In this document: positions 32,290 to 44,170 of the stretch, in pieces
Position numbering within the stretch: the first letter of the stretch is position 1
Layout of the letters: each line of letters opens with the position of its first letter
Assembly: GCA_022494885.1 (NCBI GenBank)
Contig: JAGVSM010001273.1
Location: 1-64,000, forward strand
Direction: 5' to 3'
Length of the DNA: 64,000 bases
Source: Micrasema longulum
Lineage: Eukaryota; Arthropoda; Insecta; Trichoptera; Brachycentridae
Made by a program: the position numbers and the translations under genes
Notes under the pieces: generated by a model
What the model saw: the letters and a program-made list of their open reading frames with translations, nothing else
What the model was told of the DNA's origin: nothing
Database searches by the model: none

Positions 32290-33370
32290 GACTCGTAAAC
32301 ACAAACAAACAAACCATCACGCCCTCCATCCGTAGGGGTAGGCAGACAGAATAGAACACCATATATTACATCTTATTTATTTATTCATTTATTTCACACA
32401 TTATATACATATACAATAAATATACATATAAGGGCGGGCATATTGCCTTAAGGCAATTTCTTCCTACCTACCCAAACCGTTCAGTTTGAGAAAATTATAA
32501 ATACATGGACATATTGAATCTTACAATTTTATACAAAAATTAAAAGCAAAGATTTACAAAAATAAATATATATTTTAAAAAATTAACACTATATTATGAA
32601 GAGAAGAAAGGGGATGGGAAGGAAAAAAGAAGAATAAAGGAACAATTTAAATATTTAGATAGTGACATTTTAATCTTAACTTAAATGTAAATAAAGAAGG
32701 GGCGTCTCTAACATTAGTGGATAGATTATTCCACAATCGAGCGGCTACTACTGTGAAAGAGGAGGCAAGAAAATTAGAGCGATGACAGGGTAATAAAAGG
32801 GTTCTCTCGTTACTAGAACGAAGAGATAGCCCGTGTTGTGAAAGAGGTTGGTTGAGCTCTCTCAGATAAACAGGCGAAGTGGGATTATTTCAAATATTGT
32901 GAAGAAGTGATAGAATGTGAATGTTTCTTCTGTGCCTGATACTGAGCTAGTGTAGTTGCGTGCGATACTCGGTTATGTGGTCAAATTCGAGAAGATTAAA
33001 GATATAACGAATACAAATATTCTTATATATTCGCATCTTCGCATGCACGCACGCCGATTATTCCTACTCTTGACATCTTCAAGGATTTGTTAGACTTGAT
33101 CTTGATCCAAGTCTTCTTCATTTTCTGCATCCATCAATATTCGCATCGTAGATCATTTTAACCGTTTTTTCACTGTCCATTCGCTCTACACGTCCAAACC
33201 AACGCAGCCCCCCTTTCTTGATGCTGTCGATAATGCTTGTCTCAGTCTGGCATAGTTCACGGATCTCGAAACTTGTGCGCCAATCTACATCGTTTTACCA
33301 CACATTTGTCTGAGAGACACTTCGACAGCATTCAACCAACTTTTAAAATTATTTTCCCAATTCCATACAT
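32290..33370 (-). pseudogene. RTE LINE C-terminal remnant split by another LINE
   Basis: Minus strand 33020-33370 encodes the RTE C-terminus (LRWFG, RVERMDSEKTVK, then YDANIDGCRK), and 32295-32370 the 3' end (GTAGGGGTAGGCAGACAG reversed). The two parts are separated by a LINE insertion at about 32375-33005. Confidence 0.65.
32375..33005 (-). pseudogene. LINE 3' end nested in the RTE
   Basis: Minus strand: remnants SSFTVVAARLWNNL and LFTFKLRLK, then 3' UTR with the GGCATATTGCCTTAAGGCAA hairpin and ATTTATTT tail at 32381. Confidence 0.65.
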
Positions 33371-33379
33371 TAGGGTTAA

Positions 33380-33605
33380 ATATAGTTGGATAATTTATAT
33401 AGCGCAATTTTTGTAAAAATCACCTCAAGGGTAATAATAAATAAACATCCCAACACGTCTTGTAGCTACAGAGCGCATGGATGGTTAGGATTCTCGTTTC
33501 TCGGTTCCGATTCAGATTAATTCAAATGTTAACAGATGGGAGCTTGATTACCGCGCGTCTTGCAGCTACAGAGCGCATCGACGGTAAAAAATACAGCCCA
33601 TATTT
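33380..33605 (+). repeat. Array repeat family, two 27-mers
   Basis: TATATAGCGCAATTTTTG head, then the 27-mer at about 33455 (CTTGTAGCTACAGAGCGCAT) and 33558 (CTTGCAGCTACAGAGCGCAT). Confidence 0.6.
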
Positions 33606-33988
33606 ACATTTTTTTGTCTCTGTCAACAAAAGAAAAATAATAATGTCACCAAAATTTTAATTTCTTTGATTGACCTTTTTATTTTTTTATTTTTTTCGAA
33701 AAAGCGGAAACATGCGGAAGGTTTTTTTACTATTCCAGTACAAGTAAGAACTCTATTTATCTCTGGTAAGGGTTTGGTTGCTCGGCACAGCCCATATTCA
33801 CCAGTTTTTAAAAAAAAAAACAAAAAAAAAAACTGACTATTTTTCGGTTTTTTATTATCAAAATATATAATATCACTTTACTATAAAAAAACTTAAAAAT
33901 ATATTTAAAGAAAATATGCACCTTTAACCTTTTTTCCATTAGAAAAAAAATGTGATACAACAAAAACTAAACGAAAAACAATATGTTA

Positions 33989-34241
33989 CGTAAAGCTAGG
34001 GTTTCCTAGGACAGCGGTGCCCGTATCTTAACGGCCGTAGTGAACGGTGATGTGGTGGGAAGCCGTCGTAACGTCGTCTAGAGAGTGGTTTCATAGGGAA
34101 ATGGTGTTAAATGGTGTTGATAACACCGTTTTCCTAGGAAACCACACTCTAGTCATCGTTACGACGGCTGTCTATCGCATCACCGTTCACTACGGCCGTT
34201 AAAATACGGGCACCGCTGTCCTAGGAAACCCTAGCTTTACG
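33989..34241. mobile_element. Near-perfect hairpin MITE
   Basis: The outer 63 bp (CGTAAAGCTAGGGTTTCCTA onward through GGACAGCGGTGCCCGTAT) is repeated as its reverse complement at the right end with about one mismatch. Pairing continues more loosely to a centre at about 34115 (GGTGTTGATAACACC). GC-rich, no ORF. Confidence 0.8.
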
Positions 34242-34244
34242 CTC

Positions 34245-34780
34245 TGAATAAAACATAAAATCTGACGGCGCGTGCGATCGCCACAACGCTCGGGTTACAA
34301 CTAACGTGGCATGCAGAGATGGCAAGAGAGGGGGTTGTAGGTGACGATTCCATGCCATGATTTTAGTTGACTTCCTGATCAAATGGTGATTTTTGTAATT
34401 AACGATTTTAATATTTTTTACTTTCGCCCGCTTTTCGCCTGGAAATACTCCTATGTGGCGTCGGTAAAAAGGACGATCGACACATGGCATTATAACCCAG
34501 AAAAACTTTTTGTGTATCTGAGCGGCCGTGAAAATCTAAAAAGTTTAATTAGGAAAGTTTTAAGTAGAAATAAAACACGATCTGAACAAAATTCAAAGAA
34601 CTCCCTTTGAAATTAAATTGTTCCCTTGAGGCAGTTAGTTAAAAGCTTTTTTGAAGGGAAAACATTCAAAATAGCCAATTGTCTCAATTTTTTATTATAA
34701 AAATATCTAAAAAAGTTAAAAAACATGAATTTTCTCGAGAAAAGAAAAATTGACAAATGAACTTTTTTTTTTCATACGTC
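34245..34780. other. No gene seen
   Basis: Overlapping ORFs on both strands without motifs. Confidence 0.35.
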
Positions 34781-34785
34781 GGCCT

Positions 34786-35040
34786 TGTAGTGCAGTGGTC
34801 AGCGCGTTTGTCTACCGTGCAAGTGGTCTCGCGTTCGATTCCCGACATGGTTGACATGAAATATTTATTTAAATACGTGTTTTTACACTATAATATTTCA
34901 TAGTACCTGGACTGGTACCTGAAGCGTAAGACTGATCATCGTACCATCACGTAACAAAAATGATCAAGATACGCTGCGATTGGTGTACCAATGCACCCTA
35001 TGCACCATTAGGTGCGGAAAGGGAATGCTGATGATGATTT
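34786..35040 (+). mobile_element. SINE S1, most complete copy
   Basis: Head: GCCTTGTAGTGCAGTGGTCA (box A), GCGTTCGATTCCC (box B). Body: CTGGACTGGTACCTGAAGCG, GATTGGTGTACCAATGC. 3' end CTGATGATGAT. Confidence 0.75.
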
Positions 35041-35289
35041 TTTTAAATGTGTGTCCTGGCGGATGAAGAATACAGTTTTTTTGCATCAATATATAAAAGG
35101 TAAATCAGCCACTCAAACGAGCGGCTAGACTGTTCATTAAATGCCACCATTCAACCGAATGGCTAGGCCTAGTCTTTGCTTATTTTAGTAATTTAATTAT
35201 ACGTCAGATTGCATTAATATCATAATTATATTTTAAAAATTTGAATTCGACGCACTTCAGTGTAAAACCGCATTTGAAAATAAATCTTT

Positions 35290-35560
35290 TAATCTGAATT
35301 TGTTGCAACAGAGATGGAAAACATTTTTGAGATGGGTACTCTATGCCTAGACTTCCTTACTAGGAAGTCTAGGCATTTACAGGGCTTATGACCTGTAATT
35401 CCCTGTTTTTTTGCACTTTTACTCACAACCAACATATGGAAGAGTTGAGGAAATGTAGATGTTTAAACAAAGGGCGAACGGTGAATGTAACACAGTGTGT
35501 AAAGTGGTCACTTAGACCAGCCATGACGTGTCATAAATATTTTCCCTCTCTGTTGCAAAG
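35290..35560. mobile_element. Family M copy
   Basis: Left GTTGCAACAGAGATGGAAAA, then CATTTACAGGGCTTATGACC. Right AACGGTGAATGTAACACAGT and TCTCTGTTGCAA. Arms are shorter than in other copies. Confidence 0.6.
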
Positions 35561-36105
35561 AAATTCAATTTAAGAATGATGTATGAACAAACGCAGAATG
35601 GTACACGCGTATAAAAGGGCCACTCAACGGCCAGTGTCGTGTGCGTAATCTTCGTCTCTGTTCGGATGTCTGAAGTGTGTTTTGAATCTAAATATCAGAG
35701 TGAAGTGGCGTAATTTGCCTCAGGGTATTATGGTCAAATGGGTCAATTGGGCAATATTGTAGACGCTGAGGGTCATATGAACATCTTCCAGCGGTATTTA
35801 TCGAATGTCCCGAATGCCTTTACCCTCTCGCGCCTGGGCTCCGATTACAAAGGGAAGTAAAAAATTCAACGTAGAAGTTCAGGGCAACGGGAAATTGGAT
35901 ATAAAAAGGTTTTTTTGCACGTGGGAAATTAGAGCATTTGATCGTACTGTGAAGTTTTTCGAAAATGGATGCAAAAATAAACAAAAACGGTTTTAATTAA
36001 AATGAACTACGTCAGATTCTTGCGAATTAACCAATTAATATGACATTTTCACAAGTCGGGAATAATTTTAAAAACGTTATGTTAGTTTGGATTTTTACAA
36101 TCCTA
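35561..36105. other. Non-repetitive stretch without recognised gene
   Basis: 35640-36000 looks low-copy within this window. A 63-codon ORF (35805-35996) has no recognisable motif. Confidence 0.35.
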
Positions 36106-36107
36106 AT

Positions 36108-36310
36108 GATATTTATTTATTTTACATAAACGGCATAAATTGCCTTTAACATATATTGAACGTAAATATGAAAAAAAAATACATCTATAAAACCATAACA
36201 AAAAATTATAAAATTGCATAACTATAACAATAGTAACAAGTAGGTAAATACACATAAGCAACCAAAAATATTAACGAAATAAATACATAAATATGAAAAA
36301 ACAAAAAAAG
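36108..36310 (-). mobile_element. LINE 3' tail
   Basis: TTTATTTATTTTAC followed by the CGGCATAAATTGCC hairpin and AT-rich UTR. Confidence 0.45.
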
Positions 36311-36372
36311 GAAAAATATTTTTAAATATAAAGAAAAGTTTAAGAATAATATATATTTTTTTTTAAATTATT

Positions 36373-36845
36373 TAACTTTTTGTACATAATGTTATTTGTA
36401 CATTGGCGGGCTTATTGCCAAATGGCAATTTCTTCCAACTAACCAATAAAATAAAAGTTTCATTTTTATAATTAAAGTTACAGAACATATTCAATAGAAA
36501 AAAAAATGATTAAAAAGTTAAAAATATATAAAAATAGAAATAAACGTATTTGTTTATAAATTACCTTAAATCAAAACTATTACTCAATGGGAAAAAGGGA
36601 AAAAGCGGAAAGAGGAAAAAGGAAAGGAGGAGAGATTAAGGAAGAGAAAGGAGATGTTTCTTCAGACGTGCTTTAAACAGAGATAATGTAGTAACATCTT
36701 TGATGGTGGATGGGAGATGATTCCACAGTCGAGCCGCATGGACACTATATGAGTTAGAGAAGAAAGAGGAATTGTGTATGGGTATTAAGAGAGTGCCTTG
36801 AGAATGAGAACGAAGAGGTAAACCATGAACTGATAAGCGTAATAT
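36373..36845 (-). pseudogene. LINE 3' end (same family as 49838-50935)
   Basis: Minus strand: RT C-terminal remnant (IPIHNSSFFSNSY, HAARLWNHLP) and UTR with TTGGCGGGCTTATTGCCAAA hairpin. Joined at 36845 to a different LINE. Confidence 0.6.
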
Positions 36846-36847
36846 TG

Positions 36848-37125
36848 CTAGAGAAAAAAAGAAATCAGACTCGTTTTATAACTATCAAGTCCAGAACCAA
36901 ATATATCAGCCTTGTCCTCATACTGATTGCCATATCTATGGAGCCGAGGGATAGGCGAGTGCATGTGATAGTTGGTTCTAGAACTTGCAGAACAAAAAGG
37001 GGATCTGTGGCGGGTATGTCGACCAGGTACACGGAAACACACCAACTCCAGCAAATCTGGACAGTCAATCAATGAATTGATCACCTTAAAAAGTAATATA
37101 ACCATAGAATCATAATGGTCCTGAA
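36848..37125 (-). pseudogene. LINE RT C-terminal fragment
   Basis: Minus frame: LLFKVINSLIDCPDLLELVC, FRVPGRHTRHRSPF, RTNYHMHSPIPRL. Same type as 51403-51651 but a different copy. Confidence 0.65.
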
Positions 37126-37204
37126 ACCGCGTACGCGTATCAAACTGAACCCGGCTAAACTATTCATAAATGAGTAGTTTTACGTTTTGGCTATTTTTTG
37201 ATGA

Positions 37205-38407
37205 TTTTCAAAATAAATAGATTATAAAAACAATAAGCGCTGTGCTCTTACAGCCAATCTGCTAAACAAAATACCCTTGAAAATAGACGCACTATATCTG
37301 AATTATGCTATTTATATAAATCATTATGCAAATAAAATAAAATAAATAAAATATTTGAAGCACTAACTTTGTGGTTATTCATAATAATAAAATAAATAAA
37401 AAAACTGTATTTTTAACCACTAATTTTTATTTTCCACAAGTTTCTTCGTCAAGGTTTACGTAACTAATGAATTGATTCCTTTTTTTTATATCATGTTTAC
37501 TAAATACTACACGTGGACCCAATAAATCAAGTCGTTTTTCCTTACACGGGTGGTAATTTGATATCATTATTTTCGTGGTTAGACAGGAGAGGACTAAAAA
37601 AAATATTGTTTATTTGATTTCTAAGTTGTCTAATTTTAATATTTTATTTTCAACGTGAAGTACTTTTAGTCCAGTGTCTTTATTGAAGTTATGATTATTT
37701 TCTATCTGATGATTTGCAAAATTATTATTATTTAAGCATCTTAAGTGTTCTTTTACTTTAATATTAAAGTTTCTTTTAGTTTTTCCAATGTAGATTGAAT
37801 CGCAATCATCACAATTTAATTGGTATATCCCAGATTTATTTTATTTATGGACTTTGTCTTTGTGATCATTTAACAATTATCCTATAGTTGTGTAGAAAGC
37901 CGGTTTAATGTAGGGAATTAGATAATTGTTTTGAAAAAATGTAATTTATAAAAAGAATCCGCCTCCAAAATTAATCCTAATGTCCCCTTTCGCGTGACAA
38001 GAAATAAATATTTATTCCATCTGCCAGTCTGTAGCACTAACTATGCACAACACTTTTTCTTCTATCGTTCTTGCTCTAACTATAATGATTTTTTTTCATC
38101 TATTGATATATTTTACATGCCCCTTTATTTATTTAAAAATAAATTAAGACTTATTATTTCTGGCTGCGATACGATCCCACTTACTATTGAATGATGCACA
38201 TTCCTGAACACTTACTCCCACACTAATACACATAAACACACATCTACACTTACTCTCAAAGAAATACACATAAACACATTATTTTGTTGTAACACAATTA
38301 AATAATATGAATGATTTTTATTTAGAAACTTTGCTGGTCTGTCTTTAAACTGTATTTTTTTTTTAATGATAATTTATCATTGTCGAATGTTTTTTTTTAA
38401 AAATAAA
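37205..38407 (+). pseudogene. LINE remnant interrupted by a Penelope-like fragment
   Basis: Collinear with 9690-11098: YRQ-like start, AVLLQPIC region near 37240, RNKYLFHLPVCSTNYAQHFF at 38000 and a shared 3' UTR ending in AAATAAATAAATAA. Foreign sequence lies at about 37330-37930. Confidence 0.6.
37610..37840 (-). pseudogene. GIY-YIG endonuclease domain of a Penelope-like element
   Basis: Minus strand reads NKSGIYQLNCDDCDSIYIGK, then TKRNFNIKVKEHLRC and NHQIENNHNF, ending EIK-stop. SGIYxLxC-x2-C..YIGKTKR..KEH is the GIY-YIG endonuclease that follows the RT in Penelope retroelements. An in-frame stop precedes NKSG. The RT itself is absent. Confidence 0.7.
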
Positions 38408-38507
38408 TAAATAAATAACTTAAGCATGTTCATAATTGTTCATTGTGATCGCTCAAATGCTTTTCATGTTTTAAGGCACGTCGATAGTTATTTGTGATTG
38501 GGCACAG
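38408..38507. mobile_element. TE-A right end
   Basis: CTTAAGCATGTTCATAATTG, TTGTGATCGCTCAAATGC and CACGTCGATAGTTATTTGTG, as at 62345-62415. Confidence 0.6.
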
Positions 38508-38509
38508 GC

Positions 38510-39115
38510 GTTGCCTCGTGGGTGAAATAATTCAGCTTTATGAATCTCGCCAGCATTTGTTTCAAGGCAAGCAAGGCAAAGCAAGGTTTCAGCTCTTTTA
38601 TTTACAAAATTATTTTAACAAGTTTTTGATGTTATTAATATTCAATTTCAAACATAGTCAAAGGATGTTTCGTGAGAGCGGGTCAAGGGAAAAGCCGCGG
38701 TTAAAGGATATTCACTTAGAAGGAAAATAGCCCCATATTGAATAATGGACGAGTCTCTTACGGAAGGGTTTATTGTTGTTTGCCTGGGAGATTTTCAGAT
38801 TCTTTTGTGAAAAAATGGCGTATATTTTTATACAAAAAATCCTTTTTTTTTTTGCTTATTTTTTCTTGTACAAAATAATATCATTATTCTATTTATTAAA
38901 CTTTTTTGATTTTTTCATATAAACGTTCATATTACAAAAAAAAAAATAACGTATCCCTAACTTTATGAGGCCAAGAGCCTAAGTTTGCATACAAAATAAT
39001 ACAAATTAGAAGCATTAATATTATTTATTTATTCATTTTTTTCCATTATAAACAAAAAATATAAAAAAATAATGTGACCTCACTGGGGTTACCCGTGCCG
39101 AGGACACTTAAAAAT
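38510..39115. other. No confident gene; family M and LINE-tail scraps
   Basis: 38505-38610 resembles the family M spacer (GTTTCAGCTCTTTTATTTAC). 39025-39110 looks like a minus-strand LINE tail. Confidence 0.4.
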
Positions 39116-39119
39116 ATAC

Positions 39120-39410
39120 TTTGAGATGAATAACATTTTAGAGAAGGTAATATAGAAGTCTAGGCATATACAGGGCTTATGACCTGTCAATGGCTGGTTT
39201 AAGTGGCCACTTTACACACTGTGTAACATTCACCTTTCTGCCCATATTTTAACATTTGTATTCCTTCAATTATTTTATCTGGGGTTAATGTTACACAGTT
39301 TTTAAAGTGGCCATTTAAACCAGCCAATGACAGGTCATAAGCCCTGTAGATCCCTTTAATTATATATTACCTTCCCTAAAATGTTCTTCATCTCTGTTGT
39401 AATATCCTTA
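39120..39410. mobile_element. Family M, paired inverted arms
   Basis: Arms 39125-39250 and 39285-39405 face each other with a short 30-bp spacer (GGCATATACAGGGCTTATGA; ACAGGTCATAAGCCCTGTAG). Confidence 0.7.
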
Positions 39411-39623
39411 TTAAGAATATATAAAAATAGCTCAAAAAAGGCAAAAAAAATAACGTGAGTCGTTCTTTACGAAAAAACTTTTGATGAACCAGCTTATAGC
39501 AGGCAAGTCAACGTTCGGGAATATTAATAGTTTTTAATTTATTTTTTTTTCTATTTTTCTATTTTTTTATATTTATTATTTTTCTATTTATTATTTATGG
39601 AATACCGGCGCTCCCCAAACACT

Positions 39624-39750
39624 AGATTCGGATATCGTGCTTTTGCCGTTGCCGGCCCCTCTGCCTCTGGACCGATTGCCTTCAGACTTACGAATAATCG
39701 ACAGTCCCGGTCAGTTCAGATCCCAACTAAAATCTTACTTCTTTAAATAA
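39624..39750 (+). pseudogene. L2/CR1-type LINE C-terminal remnant
   Basis: Reads RFGYRAFAVAGPSA, then after a frameshift RLPSDLRIIDSPGQFRSQLK and SYFFK-stop. FGxRAFxVAGPxxWNxLPSDLR..QFRxxLKxYLF is the conserved end of L2-type LINE ORFs. Confidence 0.65.
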
Positions 39751-40320
39751 TCATACCCTCAATTTTATATCAGAAAATATAATATTTATTTTATTTTATG
39801 TATTTTATTTTATTTTATTAAGAAAACATACAGTCATACAAAATAAGTACTAAAAACGACAATTTTTTAACATAAAAAAACCTATTAAGTTTTCATAAAT
39901 TAAAAAGATATAAACATTAAATGTGACAAAAAATAAATAAATAAGAATTTTAAGTGAGAAAAGAATAATTGTTGACATTTGCGTTTTCCATGGAGGTAAT
40001 AAATTAAAATAAATAAAAATACCAAATGTACACTCCGAGCCATCCACGCACACACACGAATGCACATATAAAACATACACAAACATGTACATTACACGCG
40101 GCACATATACATAGCAAAAACCACTCAAGATGCACATTCAGCAACTATCCCAGATAATCGACCCCATGAAGAAATTTTCTGTACAAATGCAACATCCAGT
40201 TAAAAATGTCTACATTAATACTGAGTTCATTATAATTTCTACAGGTACGTCTAATGAATGAATTCGAGGTATATTCGAGGTATAAATGTCACTTTGGCTC
40301 AGTTAAAATTTAAGTATCCA
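39751..40320. other. No gene seen
   Basis: ORFs on the minus strand (39850-40137) are hydrophobic and cysteine-bearing but without motifs. AT-rich. Confidence 0.35.
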
Positions 40321-40324
40321 ATTT

Positions 40325-40600
40325 TAAAGCGCCCTTGAGGTAATATTTTACAAAAATAGCGCTATATAAATCAGCTTACTATTATTACACACTGTGTAAC
40401 ACTTACCAATTTAATTTTTTTAATTTCTATACTTCATACCTTTTTTTTTAATTATTTTTTTTATTTAAATCTTTTTGTGTTTTTACAATAAACATAATAA
40501 TAAAACAGAGTATTAAAAATACAACGCATAATTACATACCGATGAAATACATATTCATAGAAAAATAGTTAACAAAAAAATCCCACAATGGCGTGGCCTG
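40325..40600 (-). repeat. Array-family head and LINE tail scraps
   Basis: 40328-40378 is a reverse TATAGCGCT head (GCGCCCTTGAGGTAATATTT). 40450-40590 matches the intron-1 insert at 3650-3790. Confidence 0.5.
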
Positions 40601-40864
40601 TTCGTGGGTATACAAGAAAATGTTAATGAATTTTTCATCTATAATAAATAATAGACAGTTATAATATTTTTGTATAACATAAGAAAAAAAAAAAATCTGT
40701 AAAAGACAATATGGTAATTTTTTTATAGTAATAAAAAAAGGATATAAAAAATATTTTTAAAAAACACAAAAATATTCCTTATTATTAAAGGGCAACAAAA
40801 TAAATCATAGAAAAAAAGAGTTCATATCTTTAGTTTGAATCCAGGATAGTGCATATTTTTTAAA

Positions 40865-41050
40865 AGAAACCTTCTCTTAAATGTTCTTCATCTCTGTTGT
40901 AATATGTTAATATTATCAGCTTCCCATGGAGTGAAATCCAGTTCTTGTTTACTTTTGTAAACAAGAACTGGATCCGATTTTTTATTCGGACAAACTTAAA
41001 ATAATGTTGATAAATCTACCGGTTCATGAAGAAGTATGGAAATTTGAAAA
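40865..41050 (-). mobile_element. Family M outer end
   Basis: CTTCTCTTAAATGTTCTTCA, CTGTTGTAATATGTTAATAT, then a small inverted repeat AGTTCTTGTTTAC / GTAAACAAGAACT at about 40941-40973. Confidence 0.6.
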
Positions 41051-41760
41051 ATAAGAGGAAGGAATGGAGACGTTTGGAAGAGGCCGCTATCCAGCACACT
41101 GCTGGAGAGAACAAGGCTGAAGAAAAAGAAGAAGAGGATGCGATCCTGAGACCAAGATCCGAGAAACACTCGTTTGTGATTTCGGTTGTATGTTGTACCA
41201 TTTATCCCGCCGGACAAAAAAATACATTCAAACGTTTGATGGCAAAAAAAACATGGCGTCAGCTAAACTATCTTGTATTTTGTATATAGTTTTTCTGTTT
41301 TTCTAGCAAAAAGATAACAAAACGCAAAAGACATTATGTCTACTAGTATATATATGAGGAAGGAACCAGCAGGTTTAGCACAAGAGTTCCGACGTGTCGT
41401 TTACGACGTTCGTTATAATATGTAACGTGCCCAAACGAACGCGAAAATAAAGTCTAGAACGAAATGCTTTCGTTTTGCGAGGGTCTCGAAGATTGTTCAT
41501 GTCTAAAAATATTTTTTTTCTACAAAAAATACAGAAAAATACCGTATTCTAACGTATTAAACCGTTTCTTACACATATATGGTGAATGGTAATTATATTT
41601 ATTTATTCATGCATTTCATAATATATACTGTTTTTTGTTCACTTTGCCCAGCTGTATGAAACAGTACTAATGATTTTCTTTTTGTATTACTGTAGAATAT
41701 TTTATTATTTAAACTTTCTACTTAATATTCCGTAAATTTTTTGGTTCATTTTTTTAATAT
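41051..41760. other. No confident gene; possible LTR-like stretch
   Basis: 41340-41480 has TATATATATG followed about 100 bp later by AATAAAG, which could be part of an LTR. 41026-41289 is an acidic/basic ORF overlapping a family M edge and is not convincing. Confidence 0.25.
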
Positions 41761-41764
41761 TTAA

Positions 41765-42050
41765 TTTATTTTAAAAACATTTAAGTTTGTAAGTGAAAAT
41801 TCTTGATGGAAGTTCAATGTAATTTATTATACAAATAAAAGACGAGTGATATTTCAATCTACAAATTTGGAATATCTAGTTTAATTTTATTTAATTTACT
41901 TTCATATAACTTTGAATTATCTATCCTTACATCTGTTTTGCATTGAACTCCTTAATAAAGATACCAGTCTCGAAGTTGTCGCGATAGCGATGAAACCGGT
42001 CACTGGATATTCCAAATTTGTGGATTAAAGTATCACTCTTCTTTTATTTA
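41765..42050. mobile_element. Penelope-end-like repeat
   Basis: Shares AAAGATACCAGTCTCGAAG and GTCACTGGATATTCCAAATT with 7905-8010, plus an inverted block (TGAAAATTCTTGATGGAAGT) matching 8020-8050. Confidence 0.5.
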
Positions 42051-43075
42051 TGTAATTTTTTATTTTATTAATCTTGGGTATAAGGAAATTTATGTTTGTA
42101 AAATTATTTTTTTTAAATATTAAGCCAAATATGTTAGTATTATTAATGTTTGTAAAAGGCAGATTTGCCGTTTATGTTAATAAAATAAAATACATAGTTT
42201 TTAACTATAAAATATCAATGGTTATAATACAGTCCTTACAATCAAATATTACTAATCAGGTGATTATACAGCCATTTCATTAAGAAAAACTACCGACGCC
42301 TACCGTATTCTACCGTATTATAACAGTAGAATACGTTTCTTGCACTAAACTACCCATGGTATAACTACCAGCCTCACATCTCTACCGCTGACCTATTTCG
42401 AAATGGATGAGAAAAAAAAATTGTACCTTTTTTTGACGTAGTTATTATTAGACTGAGTTTTTCTACTGACATTTCTTGGTGGAACTGCATTTTAACCAGT
42501 CTGACGATGTCGGTCACAACGAAACCCGGTTGCTGGTAAATATTATGAATAAAAGTAGAATGAAACTGTGTGCGTATTTTCATTATTATTTATTTATTTA
42601 TTTGGCAATTGTAGTCTGCATTACTTTATGGGCTGGTTTAACCCATCATGTAATTCAGATTGTAAATATAAGTTAGAAGTTGATGAATAGAAAGCAGATA
42701 GCTGCTAAACTGCCGATGTGTACAGAAAAATATATCCATATTATCCGCAGAAGCCGTACTCAGCAATCGAATTGCCCTGTTAATGGGAGAACTCCAAGAA
42801 AAAAATAACGGTGAGATTCGAGGGTGTTGTAATCCAGCGTCCTTGCTAGAAATAATGATGGGTAAAATAATGAATAATTATTATTTTCTTTAAGATACAA
42901 GTATCGCAAAAATTGCTTTGGAACCTTCTCTATTTTAAGGATGTGGTTTGATTCAGTAGTCATCCGTTATGAGCTTTGGTAAGGTGCCAAGAATCTTACC
43001 CATATAGTACTGGCACTAAACAAGAGTTGAATAATCGGCATTTCGTTTTGACCGAGTAAGGTTCCAGTTACATTT
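42051..43075. other. No gene seen
   Basis: Short ORFs only; none with recognisable motifs. Confidence 0.35.
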
Positions 43076-43079
43076 ATAC

Positions 43080-43400
43080 AGCTATGTTTTGAGTAAGTCC
43101 AAATATTTTCAGACGGGCTGGATTACCTCTCTATTTGGATCAGTAGCCCAGTAGGTGAATTGATTCAACTGGACGAATCGCATCCACATGATAAACGTTT
43201 CAGCTTTTTTACTTCGCAAAAGTCAACAGATGGAAGCGTAGAGGAAATGTATATGTTAAAACATAGGTGGAATTGAGAATATTACACAGTGTAAAAATTG
43301 GCCACTTAAACCAGCCAATGACAGGTCATAAGCCCTGTTAATGCCTAGATTTCCATATTCCGTTCTCAAAAGTGTTTTCCCCTTCTGTTGCCACAAATTC
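43080..43400. mobile_element. Family M copy
   Basis: Outer end (TTTTGAGTAAGTCCAAATAT), spacer, and minus-type arm (CCAGCCAATGACAGGTCATA; TTCCCCTTCTGTTGC). Confidence 0.65.
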
Positions 43401-44165
43401 AGCATTTTTGCAGTTTTAAAATATCGATATCGTTACGATCTTTCGACGAAGCGATCGCGAACATCGTCATTCGGTTTTCGTGCACAGAACTAACATCATT
43501 ACGGGACTAATTTAGTCTCCGTACATCTTCTTCTCTCGTCTTCTTGTTCCTCGGGGAATGCTGGCTACATTCTGTGTAGGGGGTCCATTAGTACACCTTC
43601 GGAAAGGCGGGAGAAAATATGCGAAAAAACATTTTAGCGGCCGCAAACACGGTGCAAACGCAGTCGTACGATAGATTTATTACATCATTAAAAAGAGTTT
43701 CTTTTCAAATTCTATTCAGGTCCCCATCGTCGTTAATCAGGAGATTAAGAATGAAATTTATGTTAAGAAAAGCGCATGTTCTTACCTAGGAATTTTAGGT
43801 TTTAAACACAAGAGGTATCCGAACTTTTTGAAAAGCAAGGGTGCCTGTTCGTAAATGATATTCTATGGCTCAAATGTGTTACTATCCAAGAGTATATACA
43901 TATATAGAGAGACAACAAAACAGTTTACCAATCCAATGCATGTTGCCGGTTATAGCGGAATCATTTTTTACAATATGTTCTGAATGAGAGAAAGGGAGAC
44001 AAAAAAAATCTGTGGGTACGGTCCTCATTTTTTGTTTTGTAGTCGATTTTAGAATTTTACGATGCTCATTTTTTACGTAGGCGGCCAGTATTGTTTCGAA
44101 CTGTCAAACGCTCTGTCGGTATTTTGATGATTGTTTAACGTATTTAGTGCTAATTACATCAAAAT
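43401..44165. other. Non-repetitive stretch, CpG-richer at 43430-43690
   Basis: No ORF of note. The CpG-richer part precedes the THAP exon by about 500 bp but no promoter motif was identified. Confidence 0.3.
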
Positions 44166-44170
44166 TCATT

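Noticed and set aside
34786..34860. Possible tRNA gene
   Set aside because: Same reasoning: it is the head of SINE S1, which has several further copies here.
36845..37075. Plus-strand 76-codon frame
   Set aside because: Antisense shadow of the LINE RT fragment on the minus strand.
41026..41289. 87-codon charged frame
   Set aside because: Overlaps the edge of a family M copy; low-complexity Glu/Lys run; no splice or motif support.
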